This document shows positions 31,901 to 41,200 of a DNA stretch of 62,225 bases, piece after piece. How positions within the stretch are numbered: the first letter of the stretch is position 1; each line of letters starts with the position of its first letter. Under the pieces are notes generated by a model. It was not told the DNA's origin. It made no database searches and worked only from the letters and a program-made list of their open reading frames with translations. The DNA is from Symsagittifera roscoffensis (Eukaryota > Xenacoelomorpha > Acoela > Convolutidae), in contig NW_026971540.1 in NCBI RefSeq assembly GCF_963678635.1, positions 1-62,225 of the forward strand, read 5' to 3'. Position numbers and translations under genes: made by a program.

Positions 31901-34900
31901 GTCTTCTTCGACCTTGTGGCGGTCACGGTCAGACCTGCCAAGAGCATAGGGGGTATCAGATTCTCTTTTTCTCCCCCTGTCAGCGTTGTAGTATCTCCCT
32001 GCCCGCTCTCGCCTGAGCGACCTGCGCTCGCTAAAGAGGTCACCACTGCGTTGGCTCTTGACTTCACCACTTTCGGGTTCATGGCTCGACTTCCTGTCCT
32101 CCCTTTTAGTCGCTTCAGCCCTTTCCTGGCTCGTCTGACAGGTAATTTCTTTGCAACATGCTGATCATCGGCACTGTCTTCTGTTACTGACTCGGTCAGA
32201 ACATCCGACTCCATGGAGCTCACTATTTTCTCCAGGACCTCACGCATGATGGGTTGGTTCAATCCCACCTTCATTATGGACTGCGTCCCATATCGCCTTA
32301 TCACGTCCCAAGATTTCTCCATGAAGTTTACTCGACTCCAGATTGCTCCTGTCTTGCCTTCCAACTCCATTTGATATCTTTCCCATTCTTCTTCTGGTAA
32401 TGTGCTGAGGAACGATATCTTCATAGACTCTTCGATTTTCCTCCTCCTTGGCGATTCATAAAGCAGCTTCTGTGGATCCCTGCTTCGGCACTCTCTAGCC
32501 TGGCTTATTGGGTCTATCGGAGATAGATCGGCTGACGCCTCCTTTGTAGGAGACATGAAGGACGATGGTGCCATCAACAATAGACTCCCATCGACTTCCC
32601 CATCGTCATCTTCGCTGAACCGGTACTCTAGCAAGTCCCTTTCCAACGCTCCTAGATCGGTCTCTCCCGATTTCTCCGTCTTGCTTCCGGTCCCTTCATC
32701 GTTATCGTCCTGATCCATCAATTCATCGTCGTCCGCATCAGGTTTCGGCCTAGGTCCCGAGGGTCCTGGTCGTGCGTCTGCGCCCGAATCCGGCCGAGCC
32801 GGCACGGCCATGTCTCCTGCATGATAAAACAACTCATCATCGACCAGGAACTCTACTAACTCCTCACCATGTGGGGCCAGGTCCTCTATCGTTACATATG
32901 AGCCACCTCTGCTCTCACTTGCCACCTCCAGCATCACCACCTTCGCTTCTCCTGACCACTTCAGTCTTGATAAGTCGTCCGCGGAAGAATACACTTCATT
33001 CCACGTTTCAGCCGAGACCTCTGGTCTCCTGGAGGGTAGTGCTTTGATCTTCTTCCTGCTCCAGGCATCAGGAAATGAGAAGTCGAACGTGTGCGCGGCA
33101 GCGACGTTCCAGCTGATGAAGCGCGGCTCCATCCCTCCACTCCACTTCTGCATTCTCTTCTCCGCGTCACGAGCCGCTCCGATACGAGGGGCAATGATGG
33201 GAGATGTGACTCCCAACAACATCCTCCTTATCGGTGGATATCGATGGCATTGGTCCGGCAGCGGCCTGGACCCAGGAAGCCATGTCTGTTGATTTTCTTT
33301 TGCATGGGCATAGGCTCCCGGCAATTGAGGTACTCCCACAGCCTCTCCTGTATCTTTCACCACTGGTCTCAGATTCCAGAGTTTTGGGTTGAACTGGATG
33401 TGGGACAGATCCTCACGACCCATTCGGCATTTGAAGTGGTTGTTGAAATCCATCAACACCCAACCTGGCTCTGCTATTCTTCCGAACAGCCTATCATCGC
33501 TAGCCAGCTTTCTCAGTTCACTCTGCTCTACCCAATTCAGCACTGAACAATCCACTACTGAGACCAGGTTGACGTATAACACTGAATTCCTGTACGCTTT
33601 AACTTGTACATCCGGGAACGCGAAGGACATCACCGGTCCATAAACCACTGTGACGAATTCCCTTAGTCCGTGGACCAGAGCCAACGGATCAATCCGCATC
33701 ATGACAGCTAAGTCTGTTAATAAGGGCATGCCACAATACTGTTTGCATTCGCTTGCGTTCGTCGCCACTTTGTCCTCTCCTGTTACGCTTCTGTTCTGTT
33801 GCAGGAGGTATTGAAGTAGGAGAGTCCTCCAGTCTTTCATCTTCCTGAGCGAGGCGGTTTCCAACTGTGCATTGAACTCACGACTGGGTCCCTGCAGTTG
33901 TTCAGGGTAACGCAATAGCACAAGCAAGTCTCCCAGCCGACCATAGGTCATGGCAATCAGGGTCAAGAGTCCATCCAACCTCAAATCGGCCAACGCTTGG
34001 GTAAAGAGGTTTGCCGGTCCTTTCACAAAGTTTTCATGACCAAATGTCACGTATAAGGCTAACACCAGGCCAATCGACAACTTCCTGATGTCTTTGACAA
34101 AACTTGCGATCAGGTTCCTAGATGCCCTCGGGTAGCACGTCGATAGGAAAGATGGCGTCCATCCCACTCCCATTCCGCCCAAGATAGCATCCGATCGTTC
34201 GTACTGTGCTTTCGTGGCCAGCACGTCCGCTTGGAACTTGTCCAGCGACATCGTATTCACGTCTTGCATCAGCTTCAACATCTTGCCTCCAGCCAACTCC
34301 CGGGCATCAAGTAGACTCTTCAAATACGCGTGTATCTCTTTAATTATCGCCGGCGCATGCTCAAACGCGTCTTCACCCAAGGTGCACAGCCTCGGTGACA
34401 GATACAACCATATGTTGTTGTGTGGCTTCGTACGCAAAGCCATTGCCATGAGGTCCTCTTCTGCTGACGTCATGTTCTTCCTGATCATCCTTCCCTGCTC
34501 GTTCTCTTTATGATCCATCTGTCTGAACCAGAGATCATCAGCCACCTGTTGTACTAACAGATGATCGTCACCTACCCCTGGTCTTAGCTTCAATAATCTC
34601 GCGAAGTTGGACAGCTCCAACCCCAGAACTTCGTCTAGCACCAGCCGAGTTGTGCTGCAATCTCTGAGTCCCTGTATGGCATTCGAGATGTCAGACCAAA
34701 CAGCGGGGAGCTCAGATCGGTGCGGATAATAATTGTCCGGGTCCACCACTCTGTTTGGGGCAGGAATTATCACGTTATATATCCCCTCCGCTATCGTCGT
34801 GACCATCGTGTACACAAATTGAAGGGGTTCAGGCAACGCAGCGTAGCCTGGTGACAATACAAAGATCACCTTCACCACATTCATGGTGAACCGTTGTCTT

Positions 34901-37803
34901 GCTGCTGCCTCTACCTCGGCCATCGCCGAGAGCAGTGTCATGATCGCTTCCCCTATAACTTCGTTACTCGGGATCGATCCATCCGTCAGACGTGACAATA
35001 GGCCTCTGCTTTGTAGATGATCATTCGCGCCTGCAACCACTATCACCTGCGGCTCCATGCTGACCACTCTCCGTACACTTATCATCATGCCTATCGCCTG
35101 TCCCCAGTCCAGCTTAGGCGCCGTTAAGAAAATCACATCAGGCCAGAATAGAGAACGGGGTGTATAGAGATAATCGGAGCCGGCCACAACCAGATACTTG
35201 GCAGCCTTCATGTCCAAGGGATCATACGCTGCAAAAAGGCCATCACCTACTGGGGCCTTCAGATTCCCATATCTCTTGTCGTCTCCAAACACTGTTGTGG
35301 TTCGGGGATAATCCCTAGAATACTCGCCCGGCGTCTGACCGGGTGGCTTAGAGAATTGTCTAAACATCTTGTGATGCTTGTTGCTGGGTTTGTTCTCCGT
35401 CTGAAACTTGCCTTTGCGCACTGGTGGTGTCCTTTCCCGGGCCCTATCTCGAACGTCGGTGAGCGACCGGGTGTTTAGAGGTCCAAAGGTGTTGTCATGA
35501 GGCAATCCATCCAAGTCCGCATGTCGGAGTGAGGTCGAGGAGCTGAATTTCTCCTGCTCTGCTAGCAGCCAATCCACGCCCGGTATCCGATAAAGTCGCG
35601 ACACTGTGGGACTTTCACCGCCAGTCATTCTCATCACATCTTCCCGACACGTCAGGGTATTCATGTTCAACTTCGCCGACATGTCCGTCTTATACTGACC
35701 CCAATGGCTAGGATCTGAACTATTCCAAAGCAACCTGCTGCCGGATTCAATTCCCTCCGCTGGCACGGTGCTTGTCGACGATCCTGCCGTCGAAGCAGGA
35801 TTCGTCGTGGCAGGCGAATCATTCCTCCTAGACGCGGTCTGGGAGTTGTTTCTATTACTCTGTTCCACCGATCTGCCGAGTCGGCTTCCAATCGATTGCG
35901 GCCTGGGAGGAGGGGCAGTCCCCAGCCTGTCTCTCACATTTGAGCTCGGAGCGACGGTCACGGCTCCCACCGTCTCCGTTGCCAAGGGCCCTAGGCGGTT
36001 GGCGAGGGATTCGGGCACGGTTGCCCTTACTCTACTCCCTCCGGTCGAATTGGTCCGAGCCAAAGAACCGGTCGCTCTTAATTCTTGCTCCACTTCTCTC
36101 AACTGCGTTTGAAACACATCGTTGATCCAATGTCTCCCTCGTTGGCTATTGAAGTGCACTCCATCTCTGGTGAGCTCGATGTGATCAGTCATACGTAGCA
36201 TGTTTTCAAGATCCAGGAGTCGCAACTCGCCAGGATTGTTCCTCACCAGATTGCGGGTCATTTCATTCCACCGCGTTACGTTGCCATTCATAAAATCCGC
36301 AGCTGTAGTACCCACCAAAGGATTTGGCGGTATCGTACACAGGATCACGAGCCTGGGTCTATACTTTTCCTTCAATTCATTCAACAGACACACCAACAGA
36401 GGTTCCCACTTGTTCTCTGGGGTTACGGGGGCTCTCGAGACGTCATTAGTCCCCAGCATTATTATCAATGTATCCAGACGATCCTCGCCCTGGAACTCCA
36501 TCATTTTGATCACTTGAGCCACTGAGGCTCCTCCAAAGGACAGAGTGGTAGTCTGGCCATAGACGGAGATCTCATTCAGATCTCTCACCAGACTGTCTCC
36601 AATGATCAAATGGCGACTCCCTGGGGGAATCACTTGGTCGCTCGTGGCGGGGTTCCAGCTCATGTCGTTCAAGCAGGCTCGAGGATGCTCGGCTGGCACT
36701 TGCGTGAACTGATGACGTGTCATCAGGTTCTTCCTGATATCTACCACGCGAGACTTCTTGAAGACTCCACCAGGCGCAGAGCACGCTATCGTGCGGGTTG
36801 CCCGCTCAGAGCCATCTGATGAATGATCACGACGCTGGGAAGGAACGATCCTAGCCAGTGTCCGTTCAGTGCCTCTGTTGATCTCATCCATCGCGGCTCT
36901 GGCCACTTGGTTAAATGATTCCTGAAATTGAGGAGCCAGATAGGTGTCAGAAGGGTCTGGTATCGTGAACCTCTGACTCGAAGCAGACGGTCGTGTCTGC
37001 TGAGGAGCCTCGTGCTCCTTTGATGCATGCAAATCCAGAACCTCAGGTCCTCTCGATGCGCACAGCTCCTGCGCGGTTGTCCTGGGGCGTGTGTCGTTAG
37101 ATCCCTCCGAGGACCTCATGCTCGCCAGGATTTCCGGTGACACTTGGCTCACCTTCGCCATATACAGCTCCTTCAGGTGCTTTATCTCATCCTCCTTGTA
37201 GGCCACCTGCAGATCTTCGAATTTCTTTTTCCATTCGTCTCTCTCCCGAGCTATGGTCCTGTACTCCTGAAGTTTGGCACACAGCTCATTCTGGTCCCTC
37301 TCCTTCTTCTCCAGTGTTTCAATCGTTTCCGACGTCTGGATCTCTATCTCGCTCACTCTCACTCTCTTCAGGGGAGGAGCAGCTGTTGGAGAGTCGACCG
37401 AGTGTGACGGGCCTGGCCCATCACGCTGTCTCTTCGCTCCGATTAATGGCTGCGCAGGTTGGACAGGTAAGGGCATTTCACCTAGCCGGTGGTCCCTTTG
37501 CTCGCCTAGTCCCGGCTCACGAGCCAGGTCGTGGCCGGACATTTCTCCGCGCCTCCATCTCATCAATCGGTTTCGGCCTCTCTCGGCGGTCCCGGACTCA
37601 CCGAAGGCCAACATCAACACTACTTCCGTAGGGCGATTCCCTCGACCCTCTCTTCCCAGTGCATTGAGGAGTGCGACCACAAACATCGCCAACCCCGGGT
37701 CTTCTCGTGTGAAGTCACAATCGATCAGCCGCTGATAGATCTCGTCTAGAGTCGCTCCTAGACTCGCTGAGAGGAATTCCATGAGTTCGTTAGTATCTCC
37801 CAT
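28936..37803 (-). CDS. Giant second ORF, 2,955 aa, with SGNH hydrolase domain(s)
   Basis: First ATG at 37803 (the frame is open a little further up but without ATG). Residues ~155-225 form a coiled coil (LEKKERDQNELCAKL...). Residues ~395-560 are an SGNH/GDSL-type domain with block I LIIGDSL (36593-36604), the GGAS block, GTND (36442-36453) and DGVHF (~36150-36163), i.e. Ser, Gly, Asn and Asp/His of the esterase fold. Residues ~865-1040 repeat the layout in eroded form (VVAGSD, VVAGAND, then YPHR), suggesting a second, inactive copy. An acidic low-complexity stretch lies near 1670-1720 and a basic one near 1920. The remaining C-terminal ~1,000 residues look helical and are unrecognised. It sits where env usually is but has no signal peptide or membrane anchor. 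Esterase domains occur in ORF1 of some LINEs; the role here is unknown. Confidence 0.85.
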   Translation of the reverse strand: MGDTNELMEFLSASLGATLDEIYQRLIDCDFTREDPGLAMFVVALLNALGREGRGNRPTEVVLMLAFGESGTAERGRNRLMRWRRGEMSGHDLAREPGLGEQRDHRLGEMPLPVQPAQPLIGAKRQRDGPGPSHSVDSPTAAPPLKRVRVSEIEIQTSETIETLEKKERDQNELCAKLQEYRTIARERDEWKKKFEDLQVAYKEDEIKHLKELYMAKVSQVSPEILASMRSSEGSNDTRPRTTAQELCASRGPEVLDLHASKEHEAPQQTRPSASSQRFTIPDPSDTYLAPQFQESFNQVARAAMDEINRGTERTLARIVPSQRRDHSSDGSERATRTIACSAPGGVFKKSRVVDIRKNLMTRHQFTQVPAEHPRACLNDMSWNPATSDQVIPPGSRHLIIGDSLVRDLNEISVYGQTTTLSFGGASVAQVIKMMEFQGEDRLDTLIIMLGTNDVSRAPVTPENKWEPLLVCLLNELKEKYRPRLVILCTIPPNPLVGTTAADFMNGNVTRWNEMTRNLVRNNPGELRLLDLENMLRMTDHIELTRDGVHFNSQRGRHWINDVFQTQLREVEQELRATGSLARTNSTGGSRVRATVPESLANRLGPLATETVGAVTVAPSSNVRDRLGTAPPPRPQSIGSRLGRSVEQSNRNNSQTASRRNDSPATTNPASTAGSSTSTVPAEGIESGSRLLWNSSDPSHWGQYKTDMSAKLNMNTLTCREDVMRMTGGESPTVSRLYRIPGVDWLLAEQEKFSSSTSLRHADLDGLPHDNTFGPLNTRSLTDVRDRARERTPPVRKGKFQTENKPSNKHHKMFRQFSKPPGQTPGEYSRDYPRTTTVFGDDKRYGNLKAPVGDGLFAAYDPLDMKAAKYLVVAGSDYLYTPRSLFWPDVIFLTAPKLDWGQAIGMMISVRRVVSMEPQVIVVAGANDHLQSRGLLSRLTDGSIPSNEVIGEAIMTLLSAMAEVEAAARQRFTMNVVKVIFVLSPGYAALPEPLQFVYTMVTTIAEGIYNVIIPAPNRVVDPDNYYPHRSELPAVWSDISNAIQGLRDCSTTRLVLDEVLGLELSNFARLLKLRPGVGDDHLLVQQVADDLWFRQMDHKENEQGRMIRKNMTSAEEDLMAMALRTKPHNNIWLYLSPRLCTLGEDAFEHAPAIIKEIHAYLKSLLDARELAGGKMLKLMQDVNTMSLDKFQADVLATKAQYERSDAILGGMGVGWTPSFLSTCYPRASRNLIASFVKDIRKLSIGLVLALYVTFGHENFVKGPANLFTQALADLRLDGLLTLIAMTYGRLGDLLVLLRYPEQLQGPSREFNAQLETASLRKMKDWRTLLLQYLLQQNRSVTGEDKVATNASECKQYCGMPLLTDLAVMMRIDPLALVHGLREFVTVVYGPVMSFAFPDVQVKAYRNSVLYVNLVSVVDCSVLNWVEQSELRKLASDDRLFGRIAEPGWVLMDFNNHFKCRMGREDLSHIQFNPKLWNLRPVVKDTGEAVGVPQLPGAYAHAKENQQTWLPGSRPLPDQCHRYPPIRRMLLGVTSPIIAPRIGAARDAEKRMQKWSGGMEPRFISWNVAAAHTFDFSFPDAWSRKKIKALPSRRPEVSAETWNEVYSSADDLSRLKWSGEAKVVMLEVASESRGGSYVTIEDLAPHGEELVEFLVDDELFYHAGDMAVPARPDSGADARPGPSGPRPKPDADDDELMDQDDNDEGTGSKTEKSGETDLGALERDLLEYRFSEDDDGEVDGSLLLMAPSSFMSPTKEASADLSPIDPISQARECRSRDPQKLLYESPRRRKIEESMKISFLSTLPEEEWERYQMELEGKTGAIWSRVNFMEKSWDVIRRYGTQSIMKVGLNQPIMREVLEKIVSSMESDVLTESVTEDSADDQHVAKKLPVRRARKGLKRLKGRTGSRAMNPKVVKSRANAVVTSLASAGRSGESGQGDTTTLTGGEKENLIPPMLLAGLTVTATRSKKTARTLADTKLEMEVISQCGSGGLEDYRPSRINMAKLKLEGQLDVVEYSRITVPESVHMGDPAGGYVEMLKARNSARGHLMAWNEKPAMQEYLKGLTENSNFNRKEYGTVMSSEANEIGLEKLLEISWRAALQKYFDETMNAPATVAAYLAHPCVRTDLQVRLAWCLMGIKRAEYEASNDSKSREQELELMEALRTLISKDDSAIAWAKRKDALCFVRFVVDRIPTPVLGECVKIIRQEGVDCERYFLRALLELYQDMPLTVPNKESNDMESYRKLEEVRRYSNKELKVSRDLIEAVRGQKEFATLGRLKSFQYVSGIPGMAYNPFVNEEAREAYFDYEQVTVLNFWVERIKEIGMLMVEQPKLGIILEERVVEPSIPELKGQVSFDCGSWDGPLKTSLVVMWELMKPSWCPHPNAGLIWDMTADVILERDDDASLHDLAMIHHLLSMRLMKKKSNLSTELSEEGTSSDWLERGTCLAQHSGMEGHVCNVGHCLITLSEQHRQLARLYGRLSMSDKSAMELVADCHGVTDVNLITALGFCSMTSSIESLERLERAHELVASLSVEIFPGALQTEQKIGGWREALENEMNLRDSEAYHRPTGSKYMVGSSSAPYCNSKYPTHMVVMDARTQQVLVDQLFSVPKCVRLARMSERSYDLLAKIFRAVPKRSEGELQDVVGEEFMMLNEGNVSEFQKQKASGALPTEFPTIEEKDDLHRILMEVEPLLGASGYRTRRNIVRTHGEYPCHCLAQTLWYPKRGNLILIWDVEELYSTGLPDQNQPVSIVVVSAMLAVRWLEAYADTNEQEMAVPTPEQLSNVKMSSELDLFRTTCKVLRIPKAIERIWSRQRLMPWFRAVMTSWMYERAKRHMSRNTEAYQSFQLDIGPGAYKRAFLTHRNAVTTAVKRVAGAPCVTEDEKKEVLRADLERNVSLCLHNSFCRNREQKVNVDLLPCCKPRLLEQEGWGTARNSLDMLEKVLEDSDAEHQDGEMME

Positions 37804-38244
37804 TTCTTTTCGTGTTGATTCTTCGTGTAATCTCTTCTGATTCAGTGTCAGTAAACAATTTCCGATCAATCAAGATCTAAAAGACAGGTCGCGACTTAGA
37901 ATCATCATTTTAAGATGCAACATCAATCAATTCTCTAAAACTCTCCATTGAAATTCTCTTTTTCAATTCTGATTTAAAATTTTAGCACCAAGGTGGATCG
38001 TCCACCTTTACTTTCGTCAGAGTAGCATGAATGTACGCTGTCACCTTGATGACCTGGGGTGCCCCAGGTCTTTTATGACACTAACATAAAACATAACATC
38101 ACAATAACATAACATAAACATCACATAAACATCACATAAAAACCTAATCCCTAATACTGTACCTAAGACCTAACCTAATCTAAAACTTGACTCTAATTCT
38201 TATCGAGCAACTTAATAAAAACCACTTATCGCCGAGCGCAATTC
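37804..38244. other. Spacer between the two giant ORFs
   Basis: 441 bp without ORF. About 38080-38145 is a run of AACATAACATCAC-like short repeats. On the element strand this is a T/G-rich tract ahead of the second ORF and could include a splice acceptor for a subgenomic mRNA. TCACCTTGATGACCTGGGGTG is a GC-richer stretch near 38040. No known motif. Confidence 0.5.
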
Positions 38245-41200
38245 TTAGCATATGCTCAGATAGTATTTTTTATGTAAGTAAACTTCTATGTCAGTCTCTG
38301 AAAATATCACATGCACAAGAGCATACAACTCTCTCGGATGTAGCTTTCCCCTATTGGGATCATAAACTGGCAACGAGAGAGAGGTCACACCTCTCTCAAC
38401 CAGGAAATCCCTAAGTCGAGTCAAGGCCAATACCAAGCTCTCCGGATTCACGTGTTGCCTATCAGTAGCTTTCGTAACCAAAAAACACAAATATTTCCCT
38501 GGTATCTGTGATGCAACAGGGGGCAACGCTATCATTCCTCCTACACCCGGCCTCTGTTTCCACAAAAACTCGATATTCTTGTACTCTCTTTTAAAGTCGG
38601 CCGCTAGTGCTGTTTTGAAGCTTACGTCCGCAGTTATCGCTATGGCGCACGTGCGTTCCGTGAGTATGAAATCGCTGTCCGTTATAACGATATTGTTCGA
38701 ATAGTGGTTCGGGAGATCAAAATACGATTCAAAGATTCGTCCAAAAGGTGGTTTCTTAGCATTCTCGCCCTCTGTCTCTAGTTCTCCGGTTTCCCTTGCC
38801 GATTTCAATTTTTTTATTATGAGATTTTCGGTGTGGGTGAGTCCTACCCCCACTCCCCGGACAAAAATATCCATCGACGTCCCCGTCGATCGCCCAAAGT
38901 CTAGGAGACCGAGGTTGGATTGTGGAACACGTAGAGGACCATCTGGGGCGACCCAGTTGGACTCGGTATTGTCATGACTGATGTATTTGACGCCGTCTCT
39001 GTCGACGTCCTGAATCGTCAGGATCGTCTCTTTTGGATCTGTCGGCAGATCGTGGAGCCATTCGAGCACGCGCAAGTTTGTTAGTTCTTGCTCATGTGTC
39101 CGTTCCGCTTCTGGTTCGAACTCCACTTCCGGTTCTGATCGATCGTCGATCCAATCTTGATCCATATCGTTCACAAGGTCGATTTCTTCTAGCATCGCTA
39201 CTTCGTCCAGCCCCACCAGCGAGTCTATGACATCACTCACTACTATCCGGTCTACAACGAAGTCCTCGCCATACGGATTGTATTTCTTCTGGTTTTTTCC
39301 CCTCTTACTTTGGCGTGTCTCCATAGTGAGCGGAAAGTCAGGCTGTATTCCTTTGTCAATTTCGGTTTGTTCCGGGCAATCCCAGTCTTCTTCGGCATAG
39401 GGTAGAGTTTCATCGTCCACCTCTACTCGCTCAGTCAACTCGAGATCCAGTGGTAGATCACAATTGTCCACCATCTCATTGCCGTCGTTCTTGTCGCGAG
39501 TACCCCTTTCATTCACTTCACAAGCAGGATCCACTATTAAATAGTCTCCCTCTTGCATGTCCGCTGGGATGCACCAATCCTCGGACGAGGCGTTGTGTGG
39601 TTTGATATTCTCGTAATGAGCCGCTCTTCCGGTGCTCAGCCGATAAAAACGACCTCCTTGATGCACCTCTGTTATTTGAAATGGACCACGCCATTTCTTT
39701 AATAGTTTCTTGGTTCCTTTTGGTGGAACCACTTCCTGGAACACCCAGACATAATCGCCAACTGAGTAGGCTTTTGCATCGGCTGTTCTTTTATCAAACC
39801 TCCTTTTTTGTCTAATTTGCGCCTGTTGCGTATTCCTCCTGCATAAGTCATTGAGGTCCTGTTGTCTTCTAATAACGTCCCGCACGTACGTTTGCGGTGC
39901 TGTCCTCTTCCCTTCATATTCAGGGTAGAAGAACGTTAACGGGAGTGCTTTTTCATGACCCGTCAGCATCATATGCGGACTTATTCCCGTGGTGGAATGC
40001 TCCGTGCTGTTGTAAGCACCCATCACTTGCGGTAAGTGCTTGTCCCAGTCATCCATGTAGCGTGAGCAGTAGACTCTCAACATGGATACCAGTGTGCGAT
40101 TCTGCCTCTCGACTAGGCCATTCGTTTGCGGGTGATAAGTGGTCGAGTGGGCCTGCGCTACCTGCGACCTTTTCATTAACTCTTTCGTGAGATCACCTAC
40201 GAATGCTTTGCCATTGTCAGATTGGAACGTGATGGGGCAGCCATGCCTTGCTATCCACACGTTTATCAAATGATCGCACGTTTCTTCTGCCGATGCTGTC
40301 ATGCAGGGTGCCGCCTCCGCATACTTCGTAAAATGGTCGATCATTACCAGCACCTGATTATAGCCCGTTGCTGTCATGCAGATTTTCTGGTGATCAATTT
40401 GCACCACTTCGTTGAAACCTGACGATTCTATTGACTGTAGGGGGAACCTTAGTTTCCTGGGATCCTTTGCCTGTTGACAAGACAGGCATGCGGCTATCCA
40501 TTTCTCACAAGCCTTCTTCAACCCCGGCCATTCGAATCGTTTTTGTATCCTGTTATACACTTTGTCCACGCCTTGATGTCCCATCTGATCATGTGAGCGA
40601 AAGAGCAACTCAGTCTGGTACAACTGTGGTAACACTATTGAGTTGTATTTATAAAGGACCTTGTCCTCCTCCTTGCGCTTACAGGCTACGATTCCGTCCT
40701 TATTCAGGTACAACAAGTCTTTTCTCTTCAGGTAAAACTGCTTCAGGATTTTGTAGCTGTCTTCTTCCAAGTCTCCCTTGTCAGGTGCTCCATTCTCGAT
40801 CCATCTTTTCAGACTGCTCGTCATTCTATCATTTCGTTGAGCCCTCAGGAGATCCGACAGCCTGTACCTGGCTTTCAAATACGTCTTCACCACGTTCATT
40901 TGCCCACTCATTATCTCCGGAGCATGAGCATCGTCCATCAACTTGACACACCATATCTTTTTCAAAGGCGTCGCTTCTTGCACAGATGGTTCCAGATTGG
41001 TACGGACGACCGTACCATGTGGCAGCAATCTGGTTGGGCGTTTTGAAACTGCTATCAGTTCGAGCTCGTCTGCGGCATTGTCTACCACAGTGCCCTCTTC
41101 ATCTGAGGTGTATCTGTCCCTGTCTGGATCCTGATGTATTTCCCGGTCCAGCCCACGCTGCTTCCAGTCTACCAATAAGGAGTGGATCGCAATCTCTGAC

